A stretch of 64,000 bases of DNA. Origin: CAVURW01 sp963743595. Lineage in GTDB: Bacteria; Verrucomicrobiota; Verrucomicrobiia; Methylacidiphilales; UBA1321. The notes beneath the pieces are model-generated. The model was not told the origin of the DNA. It ran no database searches and saw only the letters and a list, made by a program, of their open reading frames with translations. The DNA is taken from contig CAVURW010000036.1 in NCBI GenBank assembly GCA_963743595.1, forward strand, positions 1 to 64,000. Reading direction: 5' to 3'. The position numbers were made by a program, and so were the translations under genes. Shown here one piece after another: positions 26,127 through 34,208 of the stretch (its first letter is position 1; every line of letters starts with the position of its first letter).

Positions 26127-27893
26127 ATGCCGTATTCATCAAGTGCGTTTCCGACAGTGAAAATGTGGGTGGAAGAGATAATCGAATTGTGCACGCCGCA
26201 GAACGTGGTGGGGTGCGATGGATCTGACGAGGAGCGGGTCAGGTTGACGGCACTCGCCGTGGAATTGGGGATTATCCAGCCGCTCAATCAGGATAAGCTG
26301 CCAGGATGCTACTACCACCGGAGTAATCCGAACGATGTGGCACGCGTGGAAGAACTGACGTTCATTTGTTCCACAACGCCAGACGACGCTGGGCCCACGA
26401 ATCACTGGATGGACCCGGAAGAGATGTACACGAAGCTCAACAATCTGGCGAAAGGCAGCATGGCGCAGCGCACCATGTATATCGTGCCCTATTTGATGGG
26501 ACCGGTCGGCTCACCGCTCTCCAAGGTGGGGATTTTAGCGACAGACTCCCTCTATGTGGTGCTGAGCATGCGGATCATGACGCGCATGGGCGAGGCCGCC
26601 TGGGAACACTTGGCGCATGACAAACGGCGCTCGTTCACGAAAGGCCTGCATTGCATGCTGGATGTGCATCCGGACCGGCGTTTCATCGCCCATTTTCCTC
26701 AGGACAATACGATTATCTCCGTGGGTTCGAATTACGGCGGTAACGCGTTGCTCGGAAAGAAATGTCTCGCGCTCCGGCTCGGTTCCGTTCTGGGACGCAA
26801 TGAAGGGTGGATGGCGGAGCACATGTTGATTCTAGGGGTGAAAAATCCGCAAGGAGAGAAGATCTACGTGGCGGCGGCGTTTCCAAGCGCATGCGGCAAA
26901 ACTAACTTTGCCATGTTGATTCCGCCAGCGACCATGCCGGGTTGGGAAATCACGACCGTGGGCGATGACATCGCATGGATGCGCCCTGGGCCGGACGGTC
27001 GGCTTTACGCGATCAACCCGGAGGCGGGCTACTTCGGTGTTGTTCCGGGGACAAACAATGTGACCAATCCCAACGCGATGATCTCCATGGCGCGTGATAC
27101 CATTTACACGAACGTGGCGCTGCTTCCCGACGGCGATGTCTGGTGGGAAGGCAAGGATGGTCCTGTGCCCAGCGAGTGCCTGGACTGGAAGGGTAACCGC
27201 TGGACGCCAGAAAGCACCGAGAAAGCCGCGCATCCCAACAGCCGTTTCGCCGCTCCGATGCGGAATAACCCGGCTCTGGACGAAAACGTGGAGAACACGC
27301 ACGGCGTGCCGATCAGTGCGATCATCTTTGGTGGACGTCGCGCCACGACGATGCCGCTCGTATTCCAAAGCTTTAACTGGATCCATGGTGTCTACGTCGG
27401 TGCTACCATGGGCTCCGAGACGACAGCGGCAGCAGCGGGTAAGCATGGGCAGGTGCGGCGCGATCCAATGGCAATGTTACCCTTCTGCGGCTACAACATG
27501 GGCGACTACTTTCGGCACTGGCTCTCCATGCGGAAATTGATCAAGTACCCGCCGAAGATTTTCCACGTGAATTGGTTCCGGAAAGACGCGGAAGGGAAAT
27601 TCCTGTGGCCGGGCTACGGAGAAAATCTGCGCGTGCTGAAATGGATCGTCGAGCGGTGTGAGGGTCGGGTCCGTGCCTACGAAACGCCGCTCGGCTGGAT
27701 GCCGGACGCTAAGGACATAGATATGTCGGGCTTGTCGACGGAGATCACCGGGAAATTGGCGGATTGCCTGGACGTGAAGATCGACGATTGGAAGCATGAG
27801 GTCCTCCTTCAAGACGAGCTGTTCATGAAATTGTACTCAGACTTGCCAAAGGAGCTGATTTTTCAGCGCGAGCTGCTAATTTCTCGTTTGTGA
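26127..27893 (+). CDS. pckG: Phosphoenolpyruvate carboxykinase (GTP)
   Basis: A 588-residue GTP-dependent PEP carboxykinase that turns oxaloacetate into PEP for gluconeogenesis. The P-loop FPSACGKTN lies at about residues 252-260 and contains the hyper-reactive Cys256 specific to the GTP class. Other marks are STTPDDAGPTNHW near 85, YVVLSMRIMTRMG near 145, NFGGNALLGKKC-like SNYGGNALLGKKC near 205 and IFGGRRATTMPLV near 400. Length suits the GTP and not the ATP class. The next gene's frame begins overlapping the stop codon. Confidence 0.97.
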   Translation: MPYSSSAFPTVKMWVEEIIELCTPQNVVGCDGSDEERVRLTALAVELGIIQPLNQDKLPGCYYHRSNPNDVARVEELTFICSTTPDDAGPTNHWMDPEEMYTKLNNLAKGSMAQRTMYIVPYLMGPVGSPLSKVGILATDSLYVVLSMRIMTRMGEAAWEHLAHDKRRSFTKGLHCMLDVHPDRRFIAHFPQDNTIISVGSNYGGNALLGKKCLALRLGSVLGRNEGWMAEHMLILGVKNPQGEKIYVAAAFPSACGKTNFAMLIPPATMPGWEITTVGDDIAWMRPGPDGRLYAINPEAGYFGVVPGTNNVTNPNAMISMARDTIYTNVALLPDGDVWWEGKDGPVPSECLDWKGNRWTPESTEKAAHPNSRFAAPMRNNPALDENVENTHGVPISAIIFGGRRATTMPLVFQSFNWIHGVYVGATMGSETTAAAAGKHGQVRRDPMAMLPFCGYNMGDYFRHWLSMRKLIKYPPKIFHVNWFRKDAEGKFLWPGYGENLRVLKWIVERCEGRVRAYETPLGWMPDAKDIDMSGLSTEITGKLADCLDVKIDDWKHEVLLQDELFMKLYSDLPKELIFQRELLISRL

Positions 27894-27919
27894 CGATTCA
27901 TCCTTCTAAATCGGTTGTG

Positions 27920-28711
27920 ATGCGAGCGGTCGTTAGCCTGGCTTTCTTGGCGACGTGCGGCGGCGTACTCTTCGCCCAAGATGCGAACAGCGGAAACCAA
28001 GCCTTCACGATGTCGAGCATCGAGCCGGAGATTTACACGATTTACCAAATGCCCTTGGCGCAGGCGGAAGCGAGAGGAAAGCACCTCCCTCTTGTGTGGG
28101 TTTACGCCTCTCGGAAGGACTACACGCAGAGCACCTCGCCGGATGTCGGCTCGGATCAAGAACTCACGCTCATGACGTTCAGCTACCTGGGTAAACTCCG
28201 TCAGAGCGCGGTGATCATTGCCATCGTCGGAAAGGGAGGCTTGAACCAAGTCCCAGACGGCTTGAAAGCGCAATTTGAAATTCCGGATGACGGTCCGCAA
28301 ACGCCGGTGGACAATGTCCCCACGCCGAAGATCGTGATCACAGATTCCGACGGTGCGGTCACGCTTGCGCGAATTTCGAACACGGAACTTCAGGCGCTTC
28401 ACGAGACCGTGATCTACAACACCATGTACAGCATCTTGCATAACAGCCAATATGCCGGTTTGCTCCAGGCACCGGCGCTGCCCTCGGGTCTGACGGCCGG
28501 TTCCGCAAGTTCTGTTCCCGTGGTAATGGTTCCCGCTGGGAACGCGAACCCGCCCATTCCCAGCTTGGAGGACAGCCTGATGACATCCCTCGTTAGCGTG
28601 CTGAAAATTTTCGGTCTATTGCTCGTAATCCTCGGCGGATTTTTGTTTGCAATGCGCCAGTTTATCCTGAGGAATTATCCGGTGCGTAGCAGTGCTTCCC
28701 GGACGCGCTGA
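27920..28711 (+). CDS. Hypothetical secreted protein with C-terminal membrane anchor
   Basis: Not recognised. Start at ATG 27920 gives a classical signal peptide (MRAVVSLAFLATCGGVLFA, cleavage before QD); an in-frame GTG at 27890 that overlaps the pckG stop is the alternative. The 263-residue product has an extracytoplasmic middle with a thioredoxin-like layout (PLAQAEARGKHLPLVWVYASR) but no CxxC, then a C-terminal hydrophobic helix (VLKIFGLLLVILGGFLFAM) and a short basic tail. The closeness to pckG suggests cotranscription. A role in redox or envelope function cannot be shown. Confidence 0.6.
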   Translation: MRAVVSLAFLATCGGVLFAQDANSGNQAFTMSSIEPEIYTIYQMPLAQAEARGKHLPLVWVYASRKDYTQSTSPDVGSDQELTLMTFSYLGKLRQSAVIIAIVGKGGLNQVPDGLKAQFEIPDDGPQTPVDNVPTPKIVITDSDGAVTLARISNTELQALHETVIYNTMYSILHNSQYAGLLQAPALPSGLTAGSASSVPVVMVPAGNANPPIPSLEDSLMTSLVSVLKIFGLLLVILGGFLFAMRQFILRNYPVRSSASRTR

Positions 28712-29076
28712 CGCAGGAGCGGGACGATCTCGGCTTCAAACCAGGGATTGAGTTTGAGCCGGTTGAAGTTTGGGATGCGCCGAGCCTCCTTAAATTCTCG
28801 GTAGCCCAAAAACCGGAATCGATGGAGGAATTGTCCCCGTACCCTCGGCTCGATACGCCGCACCTGCACGGATATCTAGAATCGCACGAAGGTCAGATCA
28901 AACTCACCCGGCTACCCGATGGCAAAACATTACTCGAGGGCACCACATGGTACACTAACGAGATGTGGCCTGTACCCTACTGGCAACTGTGGTCAGATTT
29001 CATTATTCACCGAATTCACCTGCGAGTGTTGAATCACATCAAATCTGTATCGGAAGAGCAGCGGGCGAGACGCTAG
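28690..29076 (+). pseudogene. SRPBCC-domain protein, 5'-truncated remnant
   Basis: The open frame after a TAG at 28687 lacks a convincing start but reads as the C-terminal half of an SRPBCC/polyketide-cyclase-like membrane-associated protein: FEPVEVWDAPSLLKFSV, GQIKLTRLPDGKTLLEGTTWY and PYWQLWSDFIIHRIHLRVL. The first ATG in frame is at 28822, in the middle of the fold. The 5' part is missing and the remnant overlaps the end of the upstream gene by 22 bases, so a deletion probably fused the two ends. Confidence 0.6.
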
Positions 29077-29780
29077 TCCGAAATTTGTTCCCAGCTATGG
29101 GCCTTCTTTTCATCAATTGGGATTCCGTGGCCATCCGAGCGAAAGCTATAGATTAAAAACTGAATTGCGACTGTCTCACCGTTCTCTGCGGCCAATTCAA
29201 TCCATCTGACGCCCTCGGAAATACTCTTGGGTCCACCTTCACCCAAGATAAGCATCAGACCTGCATTAAATTGCGCGTCGGGATGTCCACCTTCTGATGC
29301 CTGCAGGTACAGACTCCGCGCGAGCTGGAGATTTTGTTCCAATCCGTCACCTGTCGCGTACTTACATGCCAAATCCCTCTGAGCTCCGGCCGAGCCTAGT
29401 TCCGAAGCTCGTTTTAAGAGGGAAATCCCCGCCTCACAATCAGGTGGCCCCACAGCACCGTCGCGGTGTGAAAGCATCGCAAGTCGATACAGAGCCTCAG
29501 GATGATCATGGTCAGCCGCCAATTGCAGCCATTTTGTGGCGCTCTCACGTGAAATACCAGAGCCAGTGAAGTACAAGTTCCCCAAAAATACCTGAGCATT
29601 AACGTCGCCTTGCAGAGCAGCGCCACGCAGAAGCGATTCAGCCTCAGAGTACCTCTTCAGGCCACATAGCTTACTAGCTTGCTCGATTCGATCTTCCGAA
29701 GAATTTGAATTAAAATTCATTCCGTGGCTCATAAACTGCCGACCATTTAGAATAGATTCAAGCCGGTTGGAGCTATCCAT
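29073..29780 (-). CDS. Sel1-repeat (TPR-like) protein
   Basis: The 235-residue protein is built of Sel1-type helical repeats of about 36 residues, visible as AESLLRGAALQGDVNAQVFLGNLY, ATKWLQLAADHDHPEALYRLAMLS, GISLLKRASELGSAGAQRDLACKYATG and ARSLYLQASEGGHPDAQFNAGLMLI. These repeats form superhelices for protein binding. There is no signal peptide, so it is probably cytoplasmic. An internal ATG at codon 16 is a possible start. It overlaps the truncated gene before it by four bases, end to end. The partner is unknown. Confidence 0.8.
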   Translation of the reverse strand: MDSSNRLESILNGRQFMSHGMNFNSNSSEDRIEQASKLCGLKRYSEAESLLRGAALQGDVNAQVFLGNLYFTGSGISRESATKWLQLAADHDHPEALYRLAMLSHRDGAVGPPDCEAGISLLKRASELGSAGAQRDLACKYATGDGLEQNLQLARSLYLQASEGGHPDAQFNAGLMLILGEGGPKSISEGVRWIELAAENGETVAIQFLIYSFRSDGHGIPIDEKKAHSWEQISD

Positions 29781-29805
29781 GCTTGGCTAACCTCTGGTTA
29801 CTAGA

Positions 29806-30125
29806 TCACTTATCGTTCGAAATAATGTGCTGATACTTCGGCGCGATCCCAGAAAAATCGATGATGGCCTGGGCAGCGCTGGACCACGGTGGAGCGTTGG
29901 GCTCGATATGGGTGTTCGTTACCATACAGCGCGTCCCGTTGTTCCCATAAGCGGCTTTTGTCGTGATACAGGCCGAATACCAACACTTACCAACGTTCTC
30001 GATCACATTTTGTCTAACCGTCCGCGGAAGTAACCGAAATCAACACCGCCAAGGAGTATTTGATCGGTGTCATTTTTGAAATACGAGTCACCTCGAGCGC
30101 GAATCTGGTGAGTGTATAGGTAGAT
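29806..30125 (-). pseudogene. Beta-helix protein C-terminal fragment
   Basis: From 30125 downward one frame reads THQIRARGDSYFKNDTDQILLGGVDFGYF, and after a shift near 30010 continues VRQNVIENVGKCWYSACITTKA and ends WSSAAQAIIDFSGIAPKYQHI. The last part has the same W..AAQAI.D.SG.APKY layout that closes right-handed beta-helix proteins, including the broken gene at the start of the window. It is only a fragment, directly downstream of the GH35 gene and on its strand. Confidence 0.5.
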
Positions 30126-30132
30126 TTAGTGC

Positions 30133-33018
30133 TTACCTCGTTGAGTGGACGGCGAAGGCCTCGTAACGTGACAGTTGCACCTGGTCCGGCTTACTGCCAT
30201 TGAGATCGAAGATGACGAGATCGTTGTCGCCGTTATTGAGCCAACATTCCGGCGCGTACATCGGCACCCTCTGAGGGCATTCTCCCAGGTTGTGGCCGTT
30301 GAGCCAGACGTGGCCGGACTTTAACCCTTTGGTGAGCAGGCCGATGGTTTCCTTCATGCCTTCGGGGTGCTGATAGGTGAAGGTTGTGCGCCAGAATGTA
30401 GGCAGTTCCGGCGTGGCCGGGGCGCCCGTTTGCCAATCGCCGTGGGCCAAAAATTCCTTCCAGTTCGTCACCCGCCCGATGATCGGCGTTTCCTGCATAT
30501 CGTCTAGGCCAGGATGGAAGTACCACTTTGCGGTTGTCAGCGGCGAGTTGTGCATCAGCTGCACGCCGAGATTCGTGCTTTCGCCATCGCGGCTTTGCAG
30601 GAGGAGACACAGCTCGTTTTTGCCTGCTGTGAGCAGCTTGGAGACGTCCTGTGATTTGGAGAGGAGAGGCTGGCCATTTAGATAACTCATGGAGCCAAAT
30701 GAGCTCAGTTGGAGGATGGAATCGGTATCGTTCTGCGCCAGCGTGAACGTTCCGCGCAATACCGTCCAGCCCCTGGGAATCCCGAGCTTTTGATCCGTTA
30801 CCGTCACGGCCTTCCAGGTCGAATCATCGAATGCCGGTTGCGCCATATCGGCGAAGTTGTCCGGACGGTTCCACGAAGAGATTTGCTTCCACGTCACGTC
30901 GACCGGTGTCGAAGCGTTATCGAAGGAGACGCCACCCCAAATGCCGCACGCGTTGCGCTCGCCAATGGGGCCGGTGAAGCCCCATATTTTCGAGCGTGGC
31001 CCCGCTTTCACCAGGATCGCGAGCGAATTGTCGCCAGCCGCTGCCTCAAGGTGATCGAGCTTCGCGGGCTGGCCATTGAGGAACGGAGTCAAGGTCCCCG
31101 AGGAATCGGCCAGGCGCAAGGTGACCGGCCCGGCGGCATCGCGATGCAGGGTGGTGCGATACCAGCCATAACGGTTCTGGAAATCGTCGTAAGTCTCCAT
31201 CGGCTGCGGACCGGTCGACTGCAACCAACCGCTGGTATTGAAGCCGGGCACCTTTTCCACCGAGGCGTCACGCCAAGTCCAATTGGCCAGCACGGGCAAC
31301 GTGGGCGTGCCCATCGCGTCTTGCGTCACGGTCGATGCGCCGGACGCCGAGTAGACCGTGGCCGTGCCGCCTTCAGGCGGGAATTCCAGGCTGCCGTCCT
31401 CGCGGACAAACGACGGCCCGATGTAAATCTTATCGTGAGCGAACCAAGTCTGGCTTGTCCGGTCGATGTTCATCACCAGCACCTTCGCTTTCATTCCATC
31501 GCCCGAATCGAGGTCGACCTCTTTTACCGACGTGTCGCTTGGGTAGGTGAACCGGACTGGCGGCTGATCGGTCCCGGCGACTTTGAGCGTGATTTCACCC
31601 GTCTCGCCCGGCTGACCGTAGCAGACCCAGTAGTCGGTCGCGCCAAGGGTGCTGCGATAGAGTACGTTGGTGCAGACCGAGGCGAAACTCGCGTTCTTTG
31701 TCCACGGTATATTGAGCAGAATCGTGCGCGGCTCCCGCACCTGTACGTTGAGGGGCCCACTGGTGGGTAGCTTCTGTCCTTTCACGATGAGTTGAGTGGC
31801 AAAGGGGCCCTTCGTGTCGGCCTCGGGCGCCTTGTAAGCTCCTGCGGCCGGGGCAATTTCAGGCGCGTTCTTGGGCTTCGACTTTCCCTTGTCGAAAGCA
31901 TCGATCATGATCAGGCTGCCGCCATTCGGGTTGGTGCGACAAGTCACACGCACGTTGGGGTTATCGGCCGTGGCTAGGTCGGGATCGTCGTGGCTTCCCG
32001 TCAGCAGTGACGAAAAACTCTGGGCAAACCACGCCGCACGCTTGGCCGGCCAATAAAAATTGTGGAAGTGACCCGTCTCGCCGATGGGCGCGGAGTAATC
32101 GTACGAGGTCTCAAAAGAATCGCCTGAATAGCCGAAATTCGTACCGCCATGCACCATGTAGTAGTCGTAGCCCGCGCCGCCGAACGCGATGATTTTCCAC
32201 GTGCCGCGGATTTTCTCATCCAACGCGCCCTCGCTCATATCGCCATAGTTGCCGATCCAGCCGGTCCAGAATTCGGTGGTGAACCAAGGAGACGTGCCCA
32301 CCGGGTAGGGCTTTTCACCGGAGGGATCGGCGCCATGATGCAGGCCGGATAGGAAAAGCGGAATCTCCAGGCCATTGGCGCGGGCTTGGTCAACGAGATG
32401 GTGTAGGTAGGGATCCTTGTCGTCCGTGCCCCAGCCGCGCGTATGCTCGTTTTCCAGTTGCACCAAAATGACCGAGCCACCCTTGTTAATCTGGTGCTTC
32501 GCTACGATTGCTTCCACTTTCGCTAGGTGCTGGTCCACATACTTCTCAAAGTCGGCACCTGAATCGCGTACTGTCATCCCCGGTTTAATCGTCAGCCAGG
32601 AGGGTAAGCCACCCTGTTCCCACTCGGCGCACGAGTAAGGGCCCACGCGCACGGTGGCATACATGCCCGCTTCCTGGATCATCGTCAGCCAGGCGTCGAG
32701 ATCGGTGTTGTCAGAGAAATCCCAATGCCCATCCTTACCCTCCGTACAATTCCAGAAGACATACATCTGCATGGAATTAAACCCCATCATTTTCGAACGC
32801 CAGATGCGGTCGCGCCACAACTCTCGCGGAATGCGGGCGTAATGCATTTCACCCGAGGTTATAAAGGTCGGCTTGCCGTCGATGTAGAAATAGCCGTCCT
32901 GCCAGTGGATTGCCGACTGCGCGGAGGGCGCCGGCGGATAGAGTTCGTTGTTGGCGTGAAGCTTGACGCTGGTGATGAGTAAGGCAATGAAGGCGTGGAC
33001 AATTGAACGGGTTAACAT
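30133..33018 (-). CDS. Secreted glycoside hydrolase family 35 beta-galactosidase
   Basis: The protein of about 961 residues starts with a signal peptide (MLTRSIVHAFIALLITSVKLHANN). The start at 33018 is chosen for an AGGA seven bases upstream, 27 codons inside the open frame. The GH35 barrel holds the acid/base Glu191 in QLENEH and the nucleophile Glu249 in TTEFWTGW; GGTNFGY and YDYSAPIGE are also typical. C-terminal beta-sandwich domains follow. The enzyme removes terminal beta-galactose from polysaccharides outside the cytoplasm or in the periplasm. The neighbouring beta-helix remnant suggests a former polysaccharide-use locus. Confidence 0.93.
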   Translation of the reverse strand: MLTRSIVHAFIALLITSVKLHANNELYPPAPSAQSAIHWQDGYFYIDGKPTFITSGEMHYARIPRELWRDRIWRSKMMGFNSMQMYVFWNCTEGKDGHWDFSDNTDLDAWLTMIQEAGMYATVRVGPYSCAEWEQGGLPSWLTIKPGMTVRDSGADFEKYVDQHLAKVEAIVAKHQINKGGSVILVQLENEHTRGWGTDDKDPYLHHLVDQARANGLEIPLFLSGLHHGADPSGEKPYPVGTSPWFTTEFWTGWIGNYGDMSEGALDEKIRGTWKIIAFGGAGYDYYMVHGGTNFGYSGDSFETSYDYSAPIGETGHFHNFYWPAKRAAWFAQSFSSLLTGSHDDPDLATADNPNVRVTCRTNPNGGSLIMIDAFDKGKSKPKNAPEIAPAAGAYKAPEADTKGPFATQLIVKGQKLPTSGPLNVQVREPRTILLNIPWTKNASFASVCTNVLYRSTLGATDYWVCYGQPGETGEITLKVAGTDQPPVRFTYPSDTSVKEVDLDSGDGMKAKVLVMNIDRTSQTWFAHDKIYIGPSFVREDGSLEFPPEGGTATVYSASGASTVTQDAMGTPTLPVLANWTWRDASVEKVPGFNTSGWLQSTGPQPMETYDDFQNRYGWYRTTLHRDAAGPVTLRLADSSGTLTPFLNGQPAKLDHLEAAAGDNSLAILVKAGPRSKIWGFTGPIGERNACGIWGGVSFDNASTPVDVTWKQISSWNRPDNFADMAQPAFDDSTWKAVTVTDQKLGIPRGWTVLRGTFTLAQNDTDSILQLSSFGSMSYLNGQPLLSKSQDVSKLLTAGKNELCLLLQSRDGESTNLGVQLMHNSPLTTAKWYFHPGLDDMQETPIIGRVTNWKEFLAHGDWQTGAPATPELPTFWRTTFTYQHPEGMKETIGLLTKGLKSGHVWLNGHNLGECPQRVPMYAPECWLNNGDNDLVIFDLNGSKPDQVQLSRYEAFAVHSTR

Positions 33019-33417
33019 GAAAATTCCTAGGCTATGGGATGAAATGAAAAGAGGTTTGAAGTTTGAAACATTAACATGACGGTTGCCGTTATTTGTCAAA
33101 CAGAGTGGCGCACCTGTTGGATCGGAGCCAGCAGGATCAAAGTGAAGGTAAGACGAGACATAGGGATATGCGCAGACTCAAAGCTAGTGGAAGCAAAGAT
33201 AGCAACAACAACCCGGAAGAGAAGGGGTTATTTAGCGCACAAGGGGTACACTTTGCGAATCAGCAGGCTTATCGCCTGGAATGCGTGGAAAAGTAGTAGC
33301 GACGGGGCCGAGCATGGCTGGAGTAAAGTTGATGTCGTTTGTTGTCCGGATTCACCCGCAAAGAGGAACTCTCAAGAACTTGCTTAAGCACTCGGCTCAA
33401 TCGACACTCCATTTGCG
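33019..33417. other. Intergenic region, no gene seen
   Basis: About 400 bases between the divergent GH35 and phosphoesterase genes. Short open frames here have no start site, composition or motif that suggests coding. The GH35 promoter and any carbohydrate-responsive operator should lie in 33019-33110, but no convincing sigma-70 pair or palindrome was found. Confidence 0.5.
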
Positions 33418-34092
33418 ATGAGATTCGGAATTTTCGGCGATATCCACGGCAATCGGGAGGCTCTAGAAGCGGTGCTGGATGATATGCAAGCGCAGGCCGT
33501 CACGCACACCGTATGTGTGGGGGACATCGTCGGCTTAACGGGCAACCCGAGATCGAGCTTGGAAATGGTCCGCGCGTTGGGCTGTCCCATTGTGAAGGGC
33601 GACCATGATGAAGAGGCGTCGATGGAGCTCGCGGCTGAACTTTATGGACGTTCTGCCCTGATGAAGGAGCAAACCCTTTTCCTGCGCTCTTTACCTTTGA
33701 CCCGTCCGGTCAACATCTTCTCGATCGTGCACGCCAGTCTCCATCGACCGGAAAAATGGGGCGGTGTCTACTCAATCGCCGATGCGGAGGCAAGCTTCCA
33801 ACATCAAACGACGCAGGTCTGCTTTTTGGGTCACACCCATGTCCCACGGCTGTTCGTGCGTGAGGCGAACGCGAAAGTCTACCAGCTCATTTACTTAAAG
33901 ATCGATCTGGAAGCCGATAAGAAATACCTCGTGAACGTCGGCAGCGTGGGGGAATCACGAGACGGCGATTGGCGAGCCGCCTACGTGATTTTCGATTCGG
34001 CGGCGAAAACAATTGAGTTGCGCCGTGTCGACTTCAACTTGATCAATAACAAAAACAGGCTCCGCGATTTACCCCCGCCGGGGAGTATTTGA
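33418..34092 (+). CDS. Metallophosphoesterase (YfcE/calcineurin-like)
   Basis: A 224-residue calcineurin-like phosphoesterase of the small bacterial YfcE type. Metal motifs: GDIHGN at residues 7-12, CVGDIVG near 38, GDHDEEAS near 61 (where relatives have GNHD), and LGHTHVPRL near 140. FVNVGSVG-like LVNVGSVGESRDGDWRAAY closes the fold. Its substrate is unknown; relatives cut phosphodiesters. The Asn-to-Asp change in the GNHD motif is odd but occurs in some relatives. It is upstream of dxs with a 116-base gap. Confidence 0.85.
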   Translation: MRFGIFGDIHGNREALEAVLDDMQAQAVTHTVCVGDIVGLTGNPRSSLEMVRALGCPIVKGDHDEEASMELAAELYGRSALMKEQTLFLRSLPLTRPVNIFSIVHASLHRPEKWGGVYSIADAEASFQHQTTQVCFLGHTHVPRLFVREANAKVYQLIYLKIDLEADKKYLVNVGSVGESRDGDWRAAYVIFDSAAKTIELRRVDFNLINNKNRLRDLPPPGSI

Positions 34093-34140
34093 TTTCGATT
34101 CTCTAGCGAGCTGCTATTAGCTGCGCTGTTACCGAGCTTG

Positions 34141-34186
34141 CCTACCTGCTTGGTTCAGGTTTTTCTTGCCCGGGCATGTAGGTAGG
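34141..34186 (+). promoter_or_regulatory. Inverted repeat in the dxs leader
   Basis: CCTACCT (34141-34147) pairs perfectly with AGGTAGG (34180-34186), and the enclosed segment contains a GCCCGGGC palindrome. It lies 22 bases ahead of the dxs ATG. It may form an RNA hairpin in the leader or terminate the upstream gene, but there is no T-run after it. Function is not established. Confidence 0.35.
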
Positions 34187-34208
34187 AATATTCTGACCAA
34201 CTACCAAT

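Noticed and set aside
30709..31770. 353-codon open frame antisense to the GH35 gene
   Set aside because: The Arg/Gly/His-rich product without domains is an antisense shadow of the conserved glycosidase.
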